Shown here in pieces: positions 36,434 to 46,104 of a DNA stretch of 64,000 nucleotides. A program made the position numbers and the translations under genes. Under the pieces are notes generated by a model, which saw only the letters and a program-made list of their open reading frames with translations, made no database searches and was not told where the DNA came from. Numbering within the stretch: position 1 is the stretch's first letter; the number at the start of each line of letters is the position of its first letter. This DNA is from Desulfovibrio oxyclinae DSM 11498 (GTDB taxonomy: Bacteria; Desulfobacterota; Desulfovibrionia; Desulfovibrionales; Desulfovibrionaceae): contig NZ_AQXE01000005.1 of assembly GCF_000375485.1 (NCBI RefSeq), positions 1 through 64,000 of the forward strand, written 5' to 3'.

Positions 36434-36540
36434 TCGCAAACCTTTCCCTTTTTTCTCGCCGGAACTCACCACGCTTCCTTTGTTGGAATGGCCTGTAGTT
36501 GCAGTCCACCGCCTTTCTTGCGCCGCATGGCGGCCTGCGC

Positions 36541-36573
36541 ACGAAAAAAGGCCCCGCCGGAGCGGGGCCTTTG
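36541..36573 (-). terminator. Terminator of glnA
   Basis: AAAGGCCCCG (36547-36556) pairs with CGGGGCCTTT (36563-36572) around a 6-nt loop. On the minus strand the stem is followed by a run of six T. It lies 25 nt past the glnA stop codon. Confidence 0.92.
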
Positions 36574-36597
36574 AGGAGCGAGGGACGTCTGACGGTC

Positions 36598-37941
36598 TTA
36601 CAGGACCGGCAGGTATTTTTCGAGTTCGAACTCGGTGACCTGGGTGCGGTAGTCGTCCCATTCGGCCATCTTGTTCTCGACCAGTGCGTTGTGCAGGTGG
36701 TCGCCGAGGACTTCCTTCATGAACTTGGACTTCTTCAGGGCGGCGGCGGCTTCGTACAGGGAGCCGGGCAGCGCCTTGATCTTGTTGCGCTTGAGCTGAC
36801 GCTCGTTCATTTCGAAGATGTCGTCTTCCACCGGGGCGGCCAGCTTGTAGCCTTCCTCGATGCCCTTGAGACCGGCGGCAAGCTGCACGGCCCAGGCGAG
36901 GTACGGGTTGGCGGCCGGATCCGGGCAACGCAGTTCCATACGGGTGGCCATTTCCTTGCCCGGCTTGTACATGGGCACGCGGACCAGTGCGGAGCGGTTG
37001 CGGCGGGCCCAAGCAATGTAGACCGGAGCTTCGTAGCCCGGGACCAGACGCTTGTAGGAGTTCACCCACTGGTTGGTCACGCAGACGAATTCCGGAGCGT
37101 GCTTCAGGATACCGGCGATGTAGGACTTGCCCTCGGCGGACAGGTGGTATTCGTCGGATCCATCGTAGAAGACGTTCTTGCCGTTCTTGAAGATGGACTG
37201 GTGCACGTGCATGCCGGATCCGTTCTCACCGAAGATGGGCTTGGGCATGAAGGTGGCGTAGCAGCCGTGCTTGCGGGCGGTTTCCTTGACCACCACGCGG
37301 TAGGTCATGGCGATGTCGGCCATTTTGAGGGCTTCGTCGTAGCGAAGGTCGATCTCGTGCTGGGACGGAGCGACTTCGTGGTGGGAGTACTCGACGTTGA
37401 TGCCCATGGCTTCCAGCGCGAAGATGATGTCGCGGCGGATGTTGTTGCCGAGGTCGAGCGGCGGAGCGTCGAAGTATCCGCCGTGGTCGAGAATCTCGGT
37501 GCCCTGATCATCGGAGAACAGGAAGAATTCGAGTTCGGGACCCACGTAGGAGGTGTAGCCCTTCTCGGCGGCCTGTGCCAGCACGCGCTTGAGCACGCCG
37601 CGGGAGTCGGCGGCAAACGGGGTGCCGTCGGGGTTGACCACGTCGCAGAACATGCGGGCGACCGGACGCTCGGTGGGGCGCCAGGAGCAGATCTGGAAAG
37701 TGGTCGGATCGGGCATGGCGACCATGTCGGACTCGTCGATGCGGCAGAAGCCGAGGATCGAGGAGCCGTCGAAGCCCATGCCTTCCTCAAAGGAAGCTTC
37801 CAGTTCCTTCGGGGTGATCTGGAAAGATTTCAGGGTACCGAGAATGTCGACGAACCAGTACTGGATGAAGCTTACGTCATAGTCCTTGACGGCCTTCATT
37901 ACGTCGTCGGCGTTCTTGCAGTTGAAAACGGGGATGTCCAT
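36598..37941 (-). CDS. glnA: Glutamine synthetase, type I
   Basis: Glutamine synthetase makes glutamine from glutamate, ammonia and ATP in the cytoplasm and is the main entry of nitrogen under limitation. The protein is 447 aa, in the size range of the I-alpha type. Motifs are MGFDGSSILGF, the metal ligands in YVGPELEFFLF and HHEVAPSQHEID, the glutamate-binding NGSGMHVHQSIF, and RNRSALVRVP. No adenylylation-site Tyr segment (as in the longer GSI-beta) is seen. GGAGG is 6 nt before the ATG. A sigma-54-like promoter lies about 70 nt upstream. Confidence 0.97.
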   Translation of the reverse strand: MDIPVFNCKNADDVMKAVKDYDVSFIQYWFVDILGTLKSFQITPKELEASFEEGMGFDGSSILGFCRIDESDMVAMPDPTTFQICSWRPTERPVARMFCDVVNPDGTPFAADSRGVLKRVLAQAAEKGYTSYVGPELEFFLFSDDQGTEILDHGGYFDAPPLDLGNNIRRDIIFALEAMGINVEYSHHEVAPSQHEIDLRYDEALKMADIAMTYRVVVKETARKHGCYATFMPKPIFGENGSGMHVHQSIFKNGKNVFYDGSDEYHLSAEGKSYIAGILKHAPEFVCVTNQWVNSYKRLVPGYEAPVYIAWARRNRSALVRVPMYKPGKEMATRMELRCPDPAANPYLAWAVQLAAGLKGIEEGYKLAAPVEDDIFEMNERQLKRNKIKALPGSLYEAAAALKKSKFMKEVLGDHLHNALVENKMAEWDDYRTQVTEFELEKYLPVL

Positions 37942-38010
37942 ATTTTCCTCCAGGGGTTTCCAGGTTCTTTTCAGGCAAAAAATTTTTCCAACCGGACGGG
38001 CTCTCTATTA

Positions 38011-38025
38011 TCAACCACCGTGCCA
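38011..38025 (-). promoter_or_regulatory. Sigma-54-like promoter of glnA
   Basis: On the minus strand the sequence is TGGCACGGTGGTTGA. It matches the -24 box (TGGCACG) exactly with the right four-base spacer to TTG of the -12 box, deviating at the -12 C (A instead of C). The predicted start is near 37999, leaving about 58 nt of leader. Sigma-54 control of glnA by nitrogen is well known in proteobacteria; activator sites upstream were not located. Confidence 0.65.
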
Positions 38026-38208
38026 AATAAATAAAAGTCTTTTAATTCGGCATTTTGGGTTTTTGGGCCTGTAGGTGAGGCCGGGTTGAGAGGTCGTTAG
38101 TTGCCTTTTTTGTAAAAATCCTTTGCCAAAAAGCCGTATTTGTTTCCCAAAATTGTCAACACGCGAACAATGTAGCAGGTGCCGCTTTTTTCATCAACCA
38201 CAAAAATG

Positions 38209-39171
38209 TCAATATGGAGCACTGCAAAGCCGAAAAAGGCGATTTTTCCCGTCGAATCGGCGTAATCCTGATCGTTGCATTGCCGTGAAGGCTTCGCAAA
38301 GTTCCTTTCTTGTCAGGAGACGATCCATTCCATCGAAAAGCATGGCCTGCGCGCAGGGGTGATATTGTCCCATGACGTTCACCCATGTGTCGGGAGATAG
38401 TTCAAAGAGCCACTTTCCCCAGTGTTCGGATCCGGAGCGACCTTCAGGAAGCACAAGGTGTCTGACGAGCAGTCCTTTGGCGGCAAGCCCTTGCTCAATG
38501 ATGAGGTCTCCGGTCTGCCTGTACATTTCCCGGATGGCGGCCCGGGTCCTTTCGGGGTAGTCCGAGGCTCGAAGCAGCTCCGCGGCGATGTACGAATCCC
38601 ACACTTTTGCATCGGGCATGTAGATATCCACCACCCCTTCGAGCATAGCCAGCGTATCCACACTGTCATATCCGCCGCAATTATAGACGATGGGCAACGA
38701 AAGACCGTGCTCCACGGCAACGGGCAGGGCTTCCAGAATCTGAGGCACCACGTGGGATGGCGTAACGAGGTTGATGTTGGCGCATCCGCGCCGTTGCAGG
38801 TCGAGCATCGCGCCTGCAAGGCCGTCGGGATCGGCCTCGGGGCCGGCGTCTGGAACGCGGCTGATGTCCTCGTTCTGGCAGAAAACGCAGCCGAGATTGC
38901 AGCCGGAGAAGAATATGGCACCCGAGCCGCCGCTGCCCACAAGTATGTCCTCTTCGCCGAAATGCGGACCGAAGCTCGCCACGTGGGCGCGCCGCCCCAC
39001 ACCGCAGAAGCCGGTTTCTCCCTGCGTGCGGTCCACGCCGCACTCCCGCGGGCAAAGGGTGCATTGGCGGAGTGCGCGAAGTGCGTCATCGATGCGTTTT
39101 TGCAGCTCGCCAGTCTCGTGCAGACGCACATAACCGGGCCTGCTGTGTGCCGATTCGTTATTCATGGGCAT
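38209..39171 (-). CDS. PflX-type radical SAM protein
   Basis: A radical SAM protein of about 320 aa related to COG1313 (PflX, similar to pyruvate-formate-lyase activating enzymes). The N-terminal segment CTLCPRECGVDR and ETGFCG supplies extra cysteines, and the SAM cluster is GCNLGCVFC. Middle motifs include NINLVTPSHVVP and VYNCGGYDS, typical of the family. The activated partner is not established for this group. Start chosen at the methionine of MPMNNES (39171); no good ribosome-binding site is seen. It is divergent from the RND efflux genes. Confidence 0.88.
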   Translation of the reverse strand: MPMNNESAHSRPGYVRLHETGELQKRIDDALRALRQCTLCPRECGVDRTQGETGFCGVGRRAHVASFGPHFGEEDILVGSGGSGAIFFSGCNLGCVFCQNEDISRVPDAGPEADPDGLAGAMLDLQRRGCANINLVTPSHVVPQILEALPVAVEHGLSLPIVYNCGGYDSVDTLAMLEGVVDIYMPDAKVWDSYIAAELLRASDYPERTRAAIREMYRQTGDLIIEQGLAAKGLLVRHLVLPEGRSGSEHWGKWLFELSPDTWVNVMGQYHPCAQAMLFDGMDRLLTRKELCEAFTAMQRSGLRRFDGKNRLFRLCSAPY

Positions 39172-39273
39172 GAATAGTAGCCGAAAAAAAACTTTCGACA
39201 AGGGCGTTGGCAGGCTACCCCTTCCGTCGTGGGGGAATGTGGGCTATCCTGTGCCGAAAAAAGGGAATCGCCC

Positions 39274-40404
39274 ATGAATCGTGCATACAAATTGTTGGCG
39301 GGGTTGCTGCTGGCCGCACTCTTGGCGGGCTGTGGCGGAGACATTGCGCCGGGACAGGGTGAGGCATCTGACAGCGGATACGAACCCGAATCCACGGCAC
39401 AGGCCGTCACCGAAGAAGTTCGCGTTTTCAGCGAAGCGGTGGGAACCGTGCGGGCGCGCACCGATATCCGTGTGGAGGCGCAGATCACCGCGCGAGTGCT
39501 GGAGGTGAACGTGACACCGGGGACGGATGTCGGCAAGGGCGATACGCTGGTGGTGCTTGATGCGCGTGCGGCAGAGTCGCGTTTGGAGCAGGCCCGGCAG
39601 CGGCTGGAGTCGGCCAGAAGCGGCAGACGGCAGGCACAGCGAACCGTTGCCGCAGCGCAGGCGGCCTTCAATAAGGCAAAGTCCACCTATGAGCGAATGA
39701 AGAAGCTGCGCAGCGAACAGGTCATCACCGAAGAAGAGGTGGAGCAGGCCGAGACCGCCTATCTACAGGCTCGTGCCGAACTCAATCGGGCGCAGGCCGC
39801 CACAGAGGGCGCATCGGCCGACGTGGAACAGGCGGAAAAGGCCGTTCAGGAAGCCGAAATATCACTCGACTACACCACAATCACGGCGCAGGAGGCCGGT
39901 GAGGTCGCCAAACGGTTCGTGGATCCGGGGGATCTGGCTTTTCCGGGCAAACAGCTGCTGACGCTCCAGACCGGCGGAAGCCTTCGCATGGAAGCGCAGG
40001 TTCGCGAAGGGCTCATCGGCAGGTTGCAGCTTGGGCAGCGTGTACCGGTCGTGGTGGAAGCCCTGAAGCCGCAGGAGCGGTTGGAAGGCATAGTGGAAGA
40101 GATCGAACCGCTGGCCGATCCGACCACACGTTCGTTCGTGGTCAAGGCATCGGTGCCGGAACGTCCCGGTTTGTATCCGGGTATGTTCGGACGGCTGCTA
40201 GTGCCCATGGATATGCGTGCGGCAGTGATGATTCCCGAGGAGGCCGTGACGCGTGTGGGACAGCTGGAGACGGTCATGATACGCACGCCTGACGGCTGGC
40301 AGCGGGTGCATGTGCGCACCGGCGAGCAGCGCGACGGCCTTGTTGAAGTGCTCTCCGGCCTACAGGGCGGTGAGACAGTGGGCATCGGAGGGCCGGGCGC
40401 ATGA
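39274..40404 (+). CDS. RND efflux membrane fusion (periplasmic adaptor) lipoprotein
   Basis: A 376-aa periplasmic adaptor of the HlyD/AcrA type. It starts with a lipoprotein signal (LLAALLAGCGG, acylated Cys at about residue 20). The order is a beta-barrel/lipoyl half (VRVFSEAVGTVRARTDIRVE, VTPGTDVGKGDTLVVLD), a long coiled-coil hairpin (about 90-180, rich in Ala, Glu and Gln), the second lipoyl half (DYTTITAQEAGEVAKRFVD), then barrel and membrane-proximal domains. Its stop overlaps the permease start by four bases (ATGA), so translation is coupled. No TolC-type outer membrane gene is adjacent. Confidence 0.93.
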   Translation: MNRAYKLLAGLLLAALLAGCGGDIAPGQGEASDSGYEPESTAQAVTEEVRVFSEAVGTVRARTDIRVEAQITARVLEVNVTPGTDVGKGDTLVVLDARAAESRLEQARQRLESARSGRRQAQRTVAAAQAAFNKAKSTYERMKKLRSEQVITEEEVEQAETAYLQARAELNRAQAATEGASADVEQAEKAVQEAEISLDYTTITAQEAGEVAKRFVDPGDLAFPGKQLLTLQTGGSLRMEAQVREGLIGRLQLGQRVPVVVEALKPQERLEGIVEEIEPLADPTTRSFVVKASVPERPGLYPGMFGRLLVPMDMRAAVMIPEEAVTRVGQLETVMIRTPDGWQRVHVRTGEQRDGLVEVLSGLQGGETVGIGGPGA

Positions 40405-43400
40405 GCGAACCGAAAGGGATCATCCCCGGCATAGTGCGCTATTTTCTGACCTCGCAGATGTCGGTCATCCTCATCGTGGCCGCGCTGCTCATGGGAGCGG
40501 CGGCCATTATGATCACCCCGCGCGAGGAGGAGCCGCAGATCGTGGTCCCCATGGCGGACGTCATGGTGCAGGTGCCCGGCGCCTCGGCGCAGGAGGTGGA
40601 GCGCCTTGTCACCGCGCCATTGGAGCGGCTGCTCTGGCAGATCGATGGAGTGGAGTATGTCTATTCCACATCGCGGCGCGACTCTTCCGCCGTGACGGTC
40701 CGCTTTTTCGTGGGGGAGAACCGCGAGGACTCGCTCATCAAGCTGCACAACGCCATCACCAAGAATCTGGACATGGTGCCGGGTGTGGTTTCGGGTTGGG
40801 CCGTTAAGCCGGTCGAGATAGATGACGTGCCCATCGTGACCCTGACGCTGCACGCAGAGGATGGCTGGGAGAACAGGTACTCCGGGCATGACCTGCGGCG
40901 CATGGCCGAGGAGCTGTATCACCGGCTGGCCGAGACCGAGAACGTTTCGCGTCTGAGCCTGCACGGTGGACAGCCCCGCGAGGTGCGTGTGGAGCTGCTG
41001 CCAAGGCGCATGGCCGGATACGACGTATCTCCCATGCAGGTGGCGGAGGCCCTTCGCGGTGCGAACCGCTCCCTGCCAGCCGGGGCGTTCGTACGTTCGG
41101 ACGAACGGACCGAGGTGGTCAGCCGGTCCTTTCTGATGTCGCGTCAGCAGGTGGCCTCGCTGGTGGTGGGAGTCTCCGACGACCGTCCGGTTTATTTGCG
41201 CGACGTGGCCGAAGTGAAGGACGGCCCCGCCGAGCCGGAGAGCTACTCGCGCATCGGTTTTTCCTCACGCTATAAGCGCGAGCACGGTGCGGAGTCGGAT
41301 GATGGCGGAGTTTCTGGCCCGGCAGTGACGCTGGCGCTGGCCAAAAAGCCGGGCACCAACGCTGTGAACGTGGCCCGGAGCATCCACGAGCGCATGGACG
41401 AGCTGCGCCGGAACGTGCTGCCGGACGGCGTGGCGGTACAGGTGACGCGTGATTACGGCGAGACCGCCCAGACCAAGGTCAACGACCTGCTGGAGTCGCT
41501 CTTTTTTGCCATCGTCACGGTGGTGGCCCTGTTGGCGGTGGCGCTTGGCAGACGCGAGGCGCTGGTGGTGGCCGTGGCCGTGCCCGTGAGTTTTTCGCTG
41601 GCCCTCTTCTGCAGCTGGATGCTCGGCTACACCATCAACCGCGTCACGCTGTTCGCGCTGATCCTTTCGCTCGGCCTCGTGGTGGACGACCCCATTACCA
41701 ACGTGGACAACATCCAGCGACACATCCTCATGGCCCGCCGCAAACCGCTGGGTGCAACGCTTGCGGCCGTGCAGGAGGTCCTGCCTCCGGTAATAATGTC
41801 CACGCTGGCCATCATCGTCTGTTTCCTGCCGCTGTTCTTCATCACCGGTATGATGGGTCCGTACATGGCGCCCATGGCGGCCAACGTGCCCCTGACCGTG
41901 ACCTTCTCCACTCTGGCGGCCCTGACCGTGGTGCCGTGGATGACCTACATGCTGCTGAAAAAGACCCCGGCTCGCGAGAAGGGCGAGGAAAAGGGCGACG
42001 ACGATTCAGTGCCGCCCGTCATCCTCAGAACCTACCGCCGCGTGCTCGGTCCGCTGCTGGACAGCCGGGGCAGACGCCGACTGCTGCTGGCAGCGATCGC
42101 GGCGGGCCTGCTGTTGTGCGGGGCGCTGGTCCTGCTGCGGCTGGTGCCGCTGAAAATGCTTCCTTTCGACAACAAGAACGAGCTGCAACTGGTCATCGAT
42201 ATGCCCGAAGGGACCACGCTGGAGCGGACCGACCGGGCTGTGGCGGATTTCGAGCGGTACCTGTCGTCGGTGTCTGAGGTGGACAGCTGGGTGACCTATG
42301 CCGGGTCGCCCTCGCCCATGGATTTCAACGGCATGGTCCGTCATTATTACTGGCGTGAAGAACCGCATCAGGCAGATATCCGCATCAACCTCGCGGACAA
42401 GTCGCGGCGGCAGGCGCAGTCTCACGCCGTGGCCCTGCGGCTGCGCGACGGACTGACGGCCATTGCCGAGCGGCACGGCGCGGTTCTGAGTATCGTGGAA
42501 TCCCCGCCTGGGCCGCCGGTCATCGCCACCCTGACCGGAGAGGTCTACGGCAGGCCCGGGCAGCCTTACGAGGAACTTGTGCAGGGGGCGCGGCATCTGC
42601 GCGAGGTCATGCGCAGCGAGCCGGGCGTGGTGGACACGGATACTTCAGCCGAGGCCCCGCGGATGATCGTGGATTTCGTTCTGGACAAGGAAAAGGCGGC
42701 GCTGCACGGCGTGGATGCGGAGGATGTGGTGCGCACCATGAGCATGACGCTCGGCGGCGAGACCGTATCCGCCGTACACGTGCCGGGTGAACGGCAGCCC
42801 CTGCCTGTGCGGCTGGTGCTGCCCACGCACCTGCGTACCGGCAGCGAGAATCTGGGGGAAGTGCAGATGAAAACCGCTTCGGGCGGGATGGTCCCGCTTG
42901 TGGAGCTGGGCGAATTTGTCCCGGTGCCGGCGGAGCAGCCCATCTGGCACAAGAACCTCAGGCGCGTGGCGTATGTCTTTGCCGAAACCGCCGGAACACC
43001 GCCGGGCGAGGCCGTCATCGACGTGGACGCGAAGCTTGAGGACTCTCCGCTGCCACCAGGCCTGAGCGTGGACTGGGCCGGGGAGGGCGAATGGAAGATC
43101 ACACTTGACGTGTTCCGCGATCTGGGCATCGCGTTCGCGGCGGCGTTGGTTGGCATTTATGTGCTGCTCATCGCCCAGACAGGCTCGTTCGTCATGCCGC
43201 TGCTGATCATGTCCGCGATCCCGCTGACCATGCTCGGCATCCTGCCCGGATTCTGGCTGCTCAACGTGGTGGCTGGCGGAACCGTGGGCGGTTACGGCGA
43301 TCCCGTGTTCTTCACCGCCACCAGCATGATCGGCATGATCGCGCTCGGCGGCATCGTCATCCGCAATTCCGTGGTGCTCATCGACTTCATCCAGAAGTCG

Positions 43401-43631
43401 CGAGCCGCCGGACGTGACCTGCGTGAGAGCATCATTCTTTCCGGTGCGGTGCGGCTGCGGCCTATCGTGCTCACCGCGCTGACCACGGCTCTGGGCGCAT
43501 GGCCCATCACTCTCGACCCGATCTTCTCCGGGCTGGCGTGGGCGCTTATCTTCGGACTGGTGGCCTCCACACTCTTCACCCTCGTGGTGGTCCCCAGCGG
43601 GTATTACGCACTTTACGGCCCCAAGGACTGA
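40401..43631 (+). CDS. RND-family efflux permease
   Basis: A 1076-aa inner-membrane proton-driven pump of the AcrB/MexB type. The N-terminus has the first membrane segment followed by PREEEPQIVVPMADV, typical of RND porters; LILSLGLVVDDPITNVDN carries the proton-relay Asp pair (about 428-429). The symmetric second half has the large periplasmic loop and LIFGLVASTLFTLVVVP at the end. It belongs to the group with a shorter first loop, often heavy metal or hydrophobic compound exporters; the substrate is not decided by sequence. It is translationally coupled to the adaptor. Confidence 0.95.
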   Translation: MSEPKGIIPGIVRYFLTSQMSVILIVAALLMGAAAIMITPREEEPQIVVPMADVMVQVPGASAQEVERLVTAPLERLLWQIDGVEYVYSTSRRDSSAVTVRFFVGENREDSLIKLHNAITKNLDMVPGVVSGWAVKPVEIDDVPIVTLTLHAEDGWENRYSGHDLRRMAEELYHRLAETENVSRLSLHGGQPREVRVELLPRRMAGYDVSPMQVAEALRGANRSLPAGAFVRSDERTEVVSRSFLMSRQQVASLVVGVSDDRPVYLRDVAEVKDGPAEPESYSRIGFSSRYKREHGAESDDGGVSGPAVTLALAKKPGTNAVNVARSIHERMDELRRNVLPDGVAVQVTRDYGETAQTKVNDLLESLFFAIVTVVALLAVALGRREALVVAVAVPVSFSLALFCSWMLGYTINRVTLFALILSLGLVVDDPITNVDNIQRHILMARRKPLGATLAAVQEVLPPVIMSTLAIIVCFLPLFFITGMMGPYMAPMAANVPLTVTFSTLAALTVVPWMTYMLLKKTPAREKGEEKGDDDSVPPVILRTYRRVLGPLLDSRGRRRLLLAAIAAGLLLCGALVLLRLVPLKMLPFDNKNELQLVIDMPEGTTLERTDRAVADFERYLSSVSEVDSWVTYAGSPSPMDFNGMVRHYYWREEPHQADIRINLADKSRRQAQSHAVALRLRDGLTAIAERHGAVLSIVESPPGPPVIATLTGEVYGRPGQPYEELVQGARHLREVMRSEPGVVDTDTSAEAPRMIVDFVLDKEKAALHGVDAEDVVRTMSMTLGGETVSAVHVPGERQPLPVRLVLPTHLRTGSENLGEVQMKTASGGMVPLVELGEFVPVPAEQPIWHKNLRRVAYVFAETAGTPPGEAVIDVDAKLEDSPLPPGLSVDWAGEGEWKITLDVFRDLGIAFAAALVGIYVLLIAQTGSFVMPLLIMSAIPLTMLGILPGFWLLNVVAGGTVGGYGDPVFFTATSMIGMIALGGIVIRNSVVLIDFIQKSRAAGRDLRESIILSGAVRLRPIVLTALTTALGAWPITLDPIFSGLAWALIFGLVASTLFTLVVVPSGYYALYGPKD

Positions 43632-43633
43632 TA

Positions 43634-43671
43634 CAAAAAAGGCGGCCCCGGCAATGTGCCGGGGCCGCCCG
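43634..43671 (-). terminator. Terminator of the chemoreceptor gene
   Basis: GGCGGCCCCGGCA (43641-43653) pairs with TGCCGGGGCCGCC (43657-43669) around a 3-nt loop. On the minus strand a run of six T follows. On the plus strand, past the RND gene, there is no T run, so it is weaker in that direction. Confidence 0.9.
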
Positions 43672-43692
43672 TTCCATTCAGGGAAGAGGCTC

Positions 43693-45801
43693 TTAATAGC
43701 GCTCGAAGTTGTCTCCCGGTGGCAGAGCGGCGGGCTTTGCCTTGCGTTCGCCGGAGCCGCTGTTATCCAGCCGGAAATAACTGACTGCCTGCAAGAGCCT
43801 GTCTGCGTTTCCGGCAAGTTCGTCGGAGGCCGCGGAGACTTCCTCTGCTTCCGAAGCGTTCTGTTGGATCGCGCTGTCCAGATCGCTCACTGCGGAGTTC
43901 ACCTGCTCGGCACCGGAATTCTGCTCACGGCTGGAGGCGGCGATGGTCTTGATCATCTCGGCGGTGTCGATGATGTCCGGCACCATGCGCTGCAACATCT
44001 CTCCGGCCTCGTTGGCCACTTCCACGCTCTGCCCGGAAAGCTCGCTGATCTCGGCTGCGGCCTGACCGGAGTGTTCGGCCAGCTTGCGCACCTCGGCGGC
44101 GACAACGGCAAAACCTTTGCCGTGTTCTCCGGCGCGTGCGGCCTCGATGGCGGCGTTGAGAGCCAGCAGGTTGGTCTGTCTGGCAATCTCTTCCACCACG
44201 GATATCTTTTCCGCGATCTGCTCCATGGCCTTCACGGTCTTGGAAACGGCTTCGCCACCCTTTTCCGCGTCTGCTGCGGCCTTGCGCGCCTTGGCTTCGG
44301 TCTCACCCGCATTCTCCGTGTTTTGACGAATGCTGCTGCTCATCTCTTCCATGGAGGCCGAGATTTCTTCCACGTTGGCGGCCTGATTGGATGCGCTCTC
44401 CGCAAGGGAGGTGGAGGTTGACGCCAGTTCGCCGCACCCGTCCGCCACATCGTTGGCGTTGTGATTCACGGTGTTCATCACGTCGTTGAGACGGGCGTTC
44501 ATGGAACCGACCACGTAGCCCAGTTCCAGCAGCTCGTCGCCGAGGATGCTGCCCCGGATGCCTTTTCGTTCACGCGGCTTCTCCTGAGGCAGGTCCTTTC
44601 TGCCAAGGTCGCCGCGGTTGATGCGGTTGAGCGCGTGCATGACGATGCCCAGCTTCTTGGCGATGCTGCTGGCAAAAAGCAGGCCGAGAATCCCGCCAAT
44701 GACGATCATGATCAGCCCGACGCCGAACGACCAGTTCTTGGCGCTGGTGAGCGCTTCATCGGCGGCGCGTTGGCCCGCAAGGAATTCGCTGATGGGGGCG
44801 GAACCGATGATGACCCAGTCCCACGGCTCGAAATATGTGGCGGAAAGGATGAGCTTCTGACGGGCCGTATCGCCGGGCATCGCTGCGGTGGCCTGAATCG
44901 TGACGGTATTGCCGCCAGCATCTTTGGCTTTATCGATGAGTTCACGGTAGGTTTGCCCGTCTTCGCCCTGCGTAATGACGCTTCCTTCAACGGAGTCGTT
45001 CTTGTGCATGCGTACGGTTCCGCTTGCCCCCCCGGAGCCGGCGACCAGTGTGAGGTAGCCGCTGTCGCCGACCTGAACCGCCTGAAGGCCCTGCTTCAGC
45101 TCATTGACACCCTGCTGAAGGATGCCGACGTACAGACAGCCGATAACATTGCCGGAAACGTCGCGGATGGGCTTGTACTGGGTGAGGTACCATGCGTTGA
45201 CCACATAGGCGGTGCCTCGGAAGGTCTGCCCGGAGCGGATGGTCTGCGCCACAGGGCTGGAAGACGGGATGTAGGTCCCGATGGCGCGTTTGCCGTTGGT
45301 TTTGAGGATGTTGGTGGCGACGCGCAGCAGATCTCCCTGCTCGTTCATGCGCTGAAACACGGTACAGGTGGCCCCGGTCAGGTCCATTATCTTGTCCACC
45401 ACCGGCGTTCTGACATCCGGATCGGCGTTCTTGCCGAACCATTGGTCGCCAACGGCAAGTCTGCGCAGTTCCAGACTGTCTGCTTGCTTGGTTATCTGGT
45501 TGGCCGCATTCCATTCGGCCGTTTCATCAAGCAGTTGCATCCCGCCGCGCCGTTTGACTATGTCTTCAAGCACGTTCATGGAGCTGTCCAGCTCCTTGGT
45601 CAGCGTGGCGTGCTGGGTCTTGAGCAGCGTGCTGGCATCCTCGACGGCGAGGGAGGCTTCCTTTCTGGCCTGCGCATCGAAGTGGGAGCTGAGCCTTTCG
45701 TCTATGGCATTGCTCTGCCAGAAAATGATTCCTAGGATTCCCGAGGCGGTCAGGAAAACCAATAGAACGATCATGCCGGAAATCTTTGGCCCGATGCGCA
45801 T
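43693..45801 (-). CDS. Methyl-accepting chemotaxis protein with Cache sensor
   Basis: A 702-aa chemoreceptor. An N-terminal membrane segment (about 8-28), a periplasmic sensor of about 310 residues of the double-Cache (Cache3-Cache2) type ([52 protein letters not shown]), a second membrane segment (about 355-377), a HAMP-like linker, and the signalling domain with the conserved hairpin tip [22 protein letters not shown]. The C-terminus has no CheR pentapeptide. The ligand is unknown. It is transcribed alone with an AT-rich region of about 250 nt upstream. Confidence 0.94.
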   Translation of the reverse strand: MRIGPKISGMIVLLVFLTASGILGIIFWQSNAIDERLSSHFDAQARKEASLAVEDASTLLKTQHATLTKELDSSMNVLEDIVKRRGGMQLLDETAEWNAANQITKQADSLELRRLAVGDQWFGKNADPDVRTPVVDKIMDLTGATCTVFQRMNEQGDLLRVATNILKTNGKRAIGTYIPSSSPVAQTIRSGQTFRGTAYVVNAWYLTQYKPIRDVSGNVIGCLYVGILQQGVNELKQGLQAVQVGDSGYLTLVAGSGGASGTVRMHKNDSVEGSVITQGEDGQTYRELIDKAKDAGGNTVTIQATAAMPGDTARQKLILSATYFEPWDWVIIGSAPISEFLAGQRAADEALTSAKNWSFGVGLIMIVIGGILGLLFASSIAKKLGIVMHALNRINRGDLGRKDLPQEKPRERKGIRGSILGDELLELGYVVGSMNARLNDVMNTVNHNANDVADGCGELASTSTSLAESASNQAANVEEISASMEEMSSSIRQNTENAGETEAKARKAAADAEKGGEAVSKTVKAMEQIAEKISVVEEIARQTNLLALNAAIEAARAGEHGKGFAVVAAEVRKLAEHSGQAAAEISELSGQSVEVANEAGEMLQRMVPDIIDTAEMIKTIAASSREQNSGAEQVNSAVSDLDSAIQQNASEAEEVSAASDELAGNADRLLQAVSYFRLDNSGSGERKAKPAALPPGDNFERY

Positions 45802-46044
45802 GCTGTACTCCTTGCTAAACCCGTGTAACTGTCTATTATTTATGGATCATGTTTTTCGTCCAAAAACAAATGTATCACTTTAACCGTTAGCTCCGGATAG
45901 GTAATTTGTCTATTAGTAACTGTAAAAAGTGGTGTCATATTGAAGATAAGTCGATTTTCAATGCAACGTAGCGCGAAGTGCAGGAGTGTGTCCGGTCGAT
46001 TTTTCGCCACGCATTGTGAGACGATGTTGTATGCTTTACAGTGC

Positions 46045-46086
46045 AACAATAAAAAAGGCCGCTCCATATGGAGCGGCCTTTTTTAT
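46045..46086 (-). terminator. Bidirectional terminator, glpX side
   Basis: A perfect palindrome of 34 nt (46051-46084): A6, GGCCGCTCCAT, its complement, T6. On the minus strand it is the terminator of glpX (18 nt past the stop), and it is equally good in the other direction. Confidence 0.92.
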
Positions 46087-46104
46087 TTGATATAATAACT
46101 GTTG

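Noticed and set aside
45840..46067. 75-codon minus-strand frame in the AT-rich gap upstream of the chemoreceptor gene
   Set aside because: No ribosome-binding site, no family resemblance, it runs into the terminator palindrome at 46051, and AT-rich DNA of this size readily yields such a frame. The gap more likely holds the chemoreceptor promoter.
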